From positions 1 through 23,508 of the forward strand of contig JAMOOB010000008.1 in the NCBI GenBank assembly GCA_027066265.1: a DNA stretch of 23,508 nt, read 5' to 3'. Under the pieces are notes generated by a model that searched no databases, was not told where the DNA came from, and worked only from the letters and a program-made list of their open reading frames with translations. This stretch comes from Desulfurococcales archaeon (GTDB lineage: Archaea > Thermoproteota > Thermoprotei_A > Sulfolobales > Ignisphaeraceae). Each line of letters starts with the position of its first letter. The first letter of the stretch is position 1. Shown piece after piece: positions 21,186 to 23,508 of this stretch. The translations under genes were made by a program, and so were the position numbers.

Positions 21186-23054
21186 TTATGCAGGAACAAG
21201 CTCGCCTAGAACCAACTTCTCGATCTCTCTGTACTTCTGTTTCTTCAGTAGCTTCTTCACTTCTCGTAGAAACGGCTTCACGTCCGGAGTATCGACGCCA
21301 GGTATATCGCCTCGTACACCGAGGCTCGTTACCCAGGTCATGATGTTCTTCACAGCATGATGAGACTCGAACGCGGTATCGACACCTATCGACTGTGGGT
21401 TCACCAGTAATTTTGCTAGTACCAGAACCCTCCTCTCGGCAGGAGTCAGTTCACTTGGCTTTTTCCTAATAGCTTTCTCGAACAGATCCACTAACCTCGG
21501 AGATATTTTTGAAAGTTTTGCAACAATCTCCTCCAAAGGCGTTGAGCGTAACGTCTTTGCTCTTTCTTTCTGTACGTATTTCGTTGCCAGAAACGATTCG
21601 AATTCCTTTGCCAACTTTGATGCGAGTTCCTTCGCTCTTCTAACAATGCTTTCGAGCTCGCTTGGGCTAAGAGATTCGATACGCTCAAGCACGTCCGACA
21701 TCGGGGCAACTCTCGATAATCCAAGTACTGACTTCAACGCGCTAACGAAAGCTCCCTTCTCTATTGCTTTTCTTACTATATCGTTCCTTAGTTGCCTTGC
21801 AACATCTTCAACTATTCTATCATATGCTTCCTCAAGGCTAGATGCAATGTATCTAGTCAATTCTTCGACTCTACGAAGCTTCCTTGGAACCGAGGAGCTA
21901 ATGTTCTCGAGTTCGTTAATCAACTTGTTTGCTATGGTATTTGCAAGCTCCTTCTCAACTTCGATATCGGTTAGAGCTAGCTTTACCAACTCTGATGGAT
22001 CGAGACCAATCCTGCTCGCTATCGGCATCAAATCGGGGGATAGCTTTCTAGCAATTTCGTCAATGATGTTACGTGTACCGTACTTCGGCGATCCCCTAAT
22101 GATAGCGCTACAAATACGAAGCACTCTCCTGATAATTGTCGGTCTCGGTCTCTGTCTAAACATTCTACGTACTACTTCCTCTATCTTTTCAACTTTTTCT
22201 CTTAGATTATCTTCGACTTTTTCAATAATTGCGAGCGACGCGCTATCTATTACCTTCTTTACTGTCGTTGCAACGATTTGTGGTAGAATTAGCGATGAAA
22301 CGTACTTTGTAGTAGCCTCGAGAATCCTTGGTTCTCCTACTCGAGTAAGTACACGAATCAAGTTATCGGCAACGCTCCTCGGATTTACTTTCGTTATTAG
22401 CCACAGAGCGATTTTCTCGGCATTCTGGCGCACTTTCTCGTCTGGATGATTCTTCAATACATGAATGAGCCTGTTAAGCAAATCGCGTACAATCGTATTA
22501 CTGTCAATGGATATATCGATATCGATCATCGATCCGAGAGCACCAATGTCTGAGATCCATATAGGTTTCTCAGACGCTCGCTCTGCAAGCACTACCCTCA
22601 TATTTTCCATCTCCTTCAATATGCTATCAATGTTCTTCTCAATGTATGTACCGTAGTTGCTAAGTAACCTTTTTACTAGATCCGAAACGAAATCCTCGTA
22701 AGTACTTTCGAGCACGCTATCAACAACCTTCTTGTACGACTCTTTGTTCTCTAGGACAGTTTCTACGATCCTTTCGTTCAGATCTTCAAGCTCGACAGAG
22801 ATAGCATCCTTGATATCGCGTAAGATTTCTTCTGGCAAGTTTTTCCTATCAACATTGAAGAATAGTGAAAGCGTTGATTCGATTCCTTTATCGATTAGTT
22901 TCTCCGCTATGTCAGCTCCAACAATCATTAATCGCTTACCGTATACGGGGCCCTGCACATACTTCCTCCTGATTCTCCTCCTTTGCGTTCGGCGTGTGCT
23001 CTGCCTTTGTTGTGTCTTGGTCTGGGTTCTGGGCCTAGATCGAGCTCTAGGCAT
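21186..23054 (-). CDS. Large helical protein with Arg-rich N-terminus and C-terminal DIPG domain
   Basis: This 622-residue protein (ATG 23054) begins with a ~32-residue tail of Arg, Gln and Thr (MPRARSRPRTQTKTQQRQ...), likely disordered and nucleic-acid-binding. About 450 residues of amphipathic helices follow, with repeat-like units resembling HEAT or armadillo arrays (HPDEKVRQNAEKIALWLITK, VADNLIRVLTRVGEPRILEA) and coiled-coil stretches (KVEDNLREKVEKIEEVVRRM). The last 116 residues are the domain found alone at 17951-18322 and diverged in the protease. No membrane span, cysteine cluster or enzymatic motif is visible. Size, helicity and the basic tail suggest a structural nucleoprotein or scaffold that packages DNA or RNA, but this is inference. 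It may be a substrate of the protease. Confidence 0.8.
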   Translation of the reverse strand: MPRARSRPRTQTKTQQRQSTRRTQRRRIRRKYVQGPVYGKRLMIVGADIAEKLIDKGIESTLSLFFNVDRKNLPEEILRDIKDAISVELEDLNERIVETVLENKESYKKVVDSVLESTYEDFVSDLVKRLLSNYGTYIEKNIDSILKEMENMRVVLAERASEKPIWISDIGALGSMIDIDISIDSNTIVRDLLNRLIHVLKNHPDEKVRQNAEKIALWLITKVNPRSVADNLIRVLTRVGEPRILEATTKYVSSLILPQIVATTVKKVIDSASLAIIEKVEDNLREKVEKIEEVVRRMFRQRPRPTIIRRVLRICSAIIRGSPKYGTRNIIDEIARKLSPDLMPIASRIGLDPSELVKLALTDIEVEKELANTIANKLINELENISSSVPRKLRRVEELTRYIASSLEEAYDRIVEDVARQLRNDIVRKAIEKGAFVSALKSVLGLSRVAPMSDVLERIESLSPSELESIVRRAKELASKLAKEFESFLATKYVQKERAKTLRSTPLEEIVAKLSKISPRLVDLFEKAIRKKPSELTPAERRVLVLAKLLVNPQSIGVDTAFESHHAVKNIMTWVTSLGVRGDIPGVDTPDVKPFLREVKKLLKKQKYREIEKLVLGELVPA

Positions 23055-23117
23055 ACCCAATCCCAGAAAACTATTGGAATCTCCTCTAAAAATAGTAATG
23101 AATCCAGGGAATGTTGA

Positions 23118-23507
23118 CTACGTAGCTAGCTTCTTAGATTTCTTTGCCTTTCCTTCGATCTTCATGCATTCGAAGGAGTATGGGCAGTACCTGCACCACC
23201 TACCCTTGATGCATGGAGGCGGTTCTTCCTTGATCAGCGCGTCTCTAAGCATTTTGGCTCGCTGTACTGCTTCTTTCCAATCGCTATCGTACTTCTTTAC
23301 GCGAAACACTTTGACGCGATTATGTGGGTCGCGACTGAGGTACACTACGTAGCCTCTGGAGGCCTTGACCATATGCATGTAGATGCTTACCTGGAACCTA
23401 TGATCTTCGTACGGTTCGTCCGGTGGAGACGTAGTGATCTTGATATCTATAACTTCGTTCAGGTCGGGATGATACGCGTCTAGCCTCCCGCAAATCTTGA
23501 TACCGTC
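23118..23507 (-). CDS. Second Cas4-like nuclease, N-terminus beyond the window
   Basis: The minus strand is open from the right edge to a stop at 23118. The visible ~129 residues include ICGRLDAYHP (catalytic Asp), VIDIKITT (D-x-K of the PD-(D/E)XK core), HRFQVSIYMHMVKA (the Q/Y motif) and a C-terminal cysteine set PPPCIKGRWCRYCPYSFECM (C-x5-C-x2-C-x5-C). This is the layout of Cas4/Dna2-type nucleases with an Fe-S cluster. It is not a close copy of the nuclease at 4888-5541: catalytic acid is D rather than E and the spacing of the cysteines differs. The N-terminal part, which should hold the conserved His, lies outside. It is upstream of the large helical gene on the same strand, separated by 63 nt. 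Confidence 0.85.
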   Translation of the reverse strand, partial: DGIKICGRLDAYHPDLNEVIDIKITTSPPDEPYEDHRFQVSIYMHMVKASRGYVVYLSRDPHNRVKVFRVKKYDSDWKEAVQRAKMLRDALIKEEPPPCIKGRWCRYCPYSFECMKIEGKAKKSKKLAT

Positions 23508-23508
23508 G

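Noticed and set aside
21646..22449. 267-codon plus-strand frame opposite the large helical protein
   Set aside because: Ser/Phe/Ile/Leu-rich mirror of a Glu/Lys/Arg-rich helical protein; no ribosome site or promoter.
1..23508. tRNA, rRNA or CRISPR arrays
   Set aside because: No T-loop GGTTCGA-type stem with matching acceptor arm, no rRNA-like stretch and no regularly spaced direct repeats were seen by eye on either strand.

Overview
The window reads as a hyperthermophilic archaeal (Thermoproteota/crenarchaeal) mobile genome, most likely a virus, integrated provirus or large plasmid. Supporting this are a near-textbook Cren7 chromatin protein, an Sm-like archaeal protein, a PriS/PriL-type primase, TATA boxes about 24-36 nt before many starts with several genes apparently leaderless, GGTGA-type ribosome sites on others, and dense tiny genes of unknown function. 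There are no rRNA, tRNA or ordinary host metabolic operons. The host genus and the virus/plasmid distinction cannot be settled from the sequence.

Layout. 1-460: 3'-truncated unknown gene on the minus strand, divergent from a short AbrB-type regulator (644-796). 850-3863: replication pair, an AAA+/MCM-like ATPase overlapping a single-chain PriS-PriL-like primase. 3970-4789: a six-cysteine mini-protein divergent from an unknown gene. 4888-5541: Cas4/Dna2-like nuclease. 5693-5881: Cren7. 5882-6333: long AT-rich regulatory stretch with a strong orphan TATA box. 6334-7053: circularly permuted cytosine-5 DNA methyltransferase without a visible target-recognition domain, followed directly by a decayed cren7 remnant. 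7262-8998 (minus): unknown protein, two-TM protein with a twin CX3C loop, serine recombinase. 9305-12505: membrane protein and a run of unknown small proteins. 12617-15128: RNA-processing cassette of Sm-like protein, MYG1-family exonuclease and a bacterial-type (class II, HD-containing) CCA-adding enzyme. 15251-17806 (minus): four translationally coupled genes, a family 2 glycosyltransferase, an FkbM methyltransferase and two membrane proteins. 17951-23054: three proteins ending in the same unrecognised C-terminal domain (signature DIPG[VL]DTPDV), one a free-standing copy, one on a zinc-metalloprotease and one on a long helical protein with an Arg-rich N-terminus, plus a phage Gp88-like protein coupled to the protease. 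23118-23507: second Cas4-like nuclease, cut by the right edge.

Working model (inference). The left part replicates and packages DNA (ATPase, primase, nucleases, Cren7), the middle holds modification, recombination and RNA-repair functions, and the right part looks like structure or assembly: a protease and a large helical protein sharing a docking or sorting domain, next to a surface-glycosylation operon. The most novel signals are the shared DIPG domain, the RNA-repair cassette, the permuted methyltransferase beside a dead cren7, and the two twin-cysteine mini-proteins.
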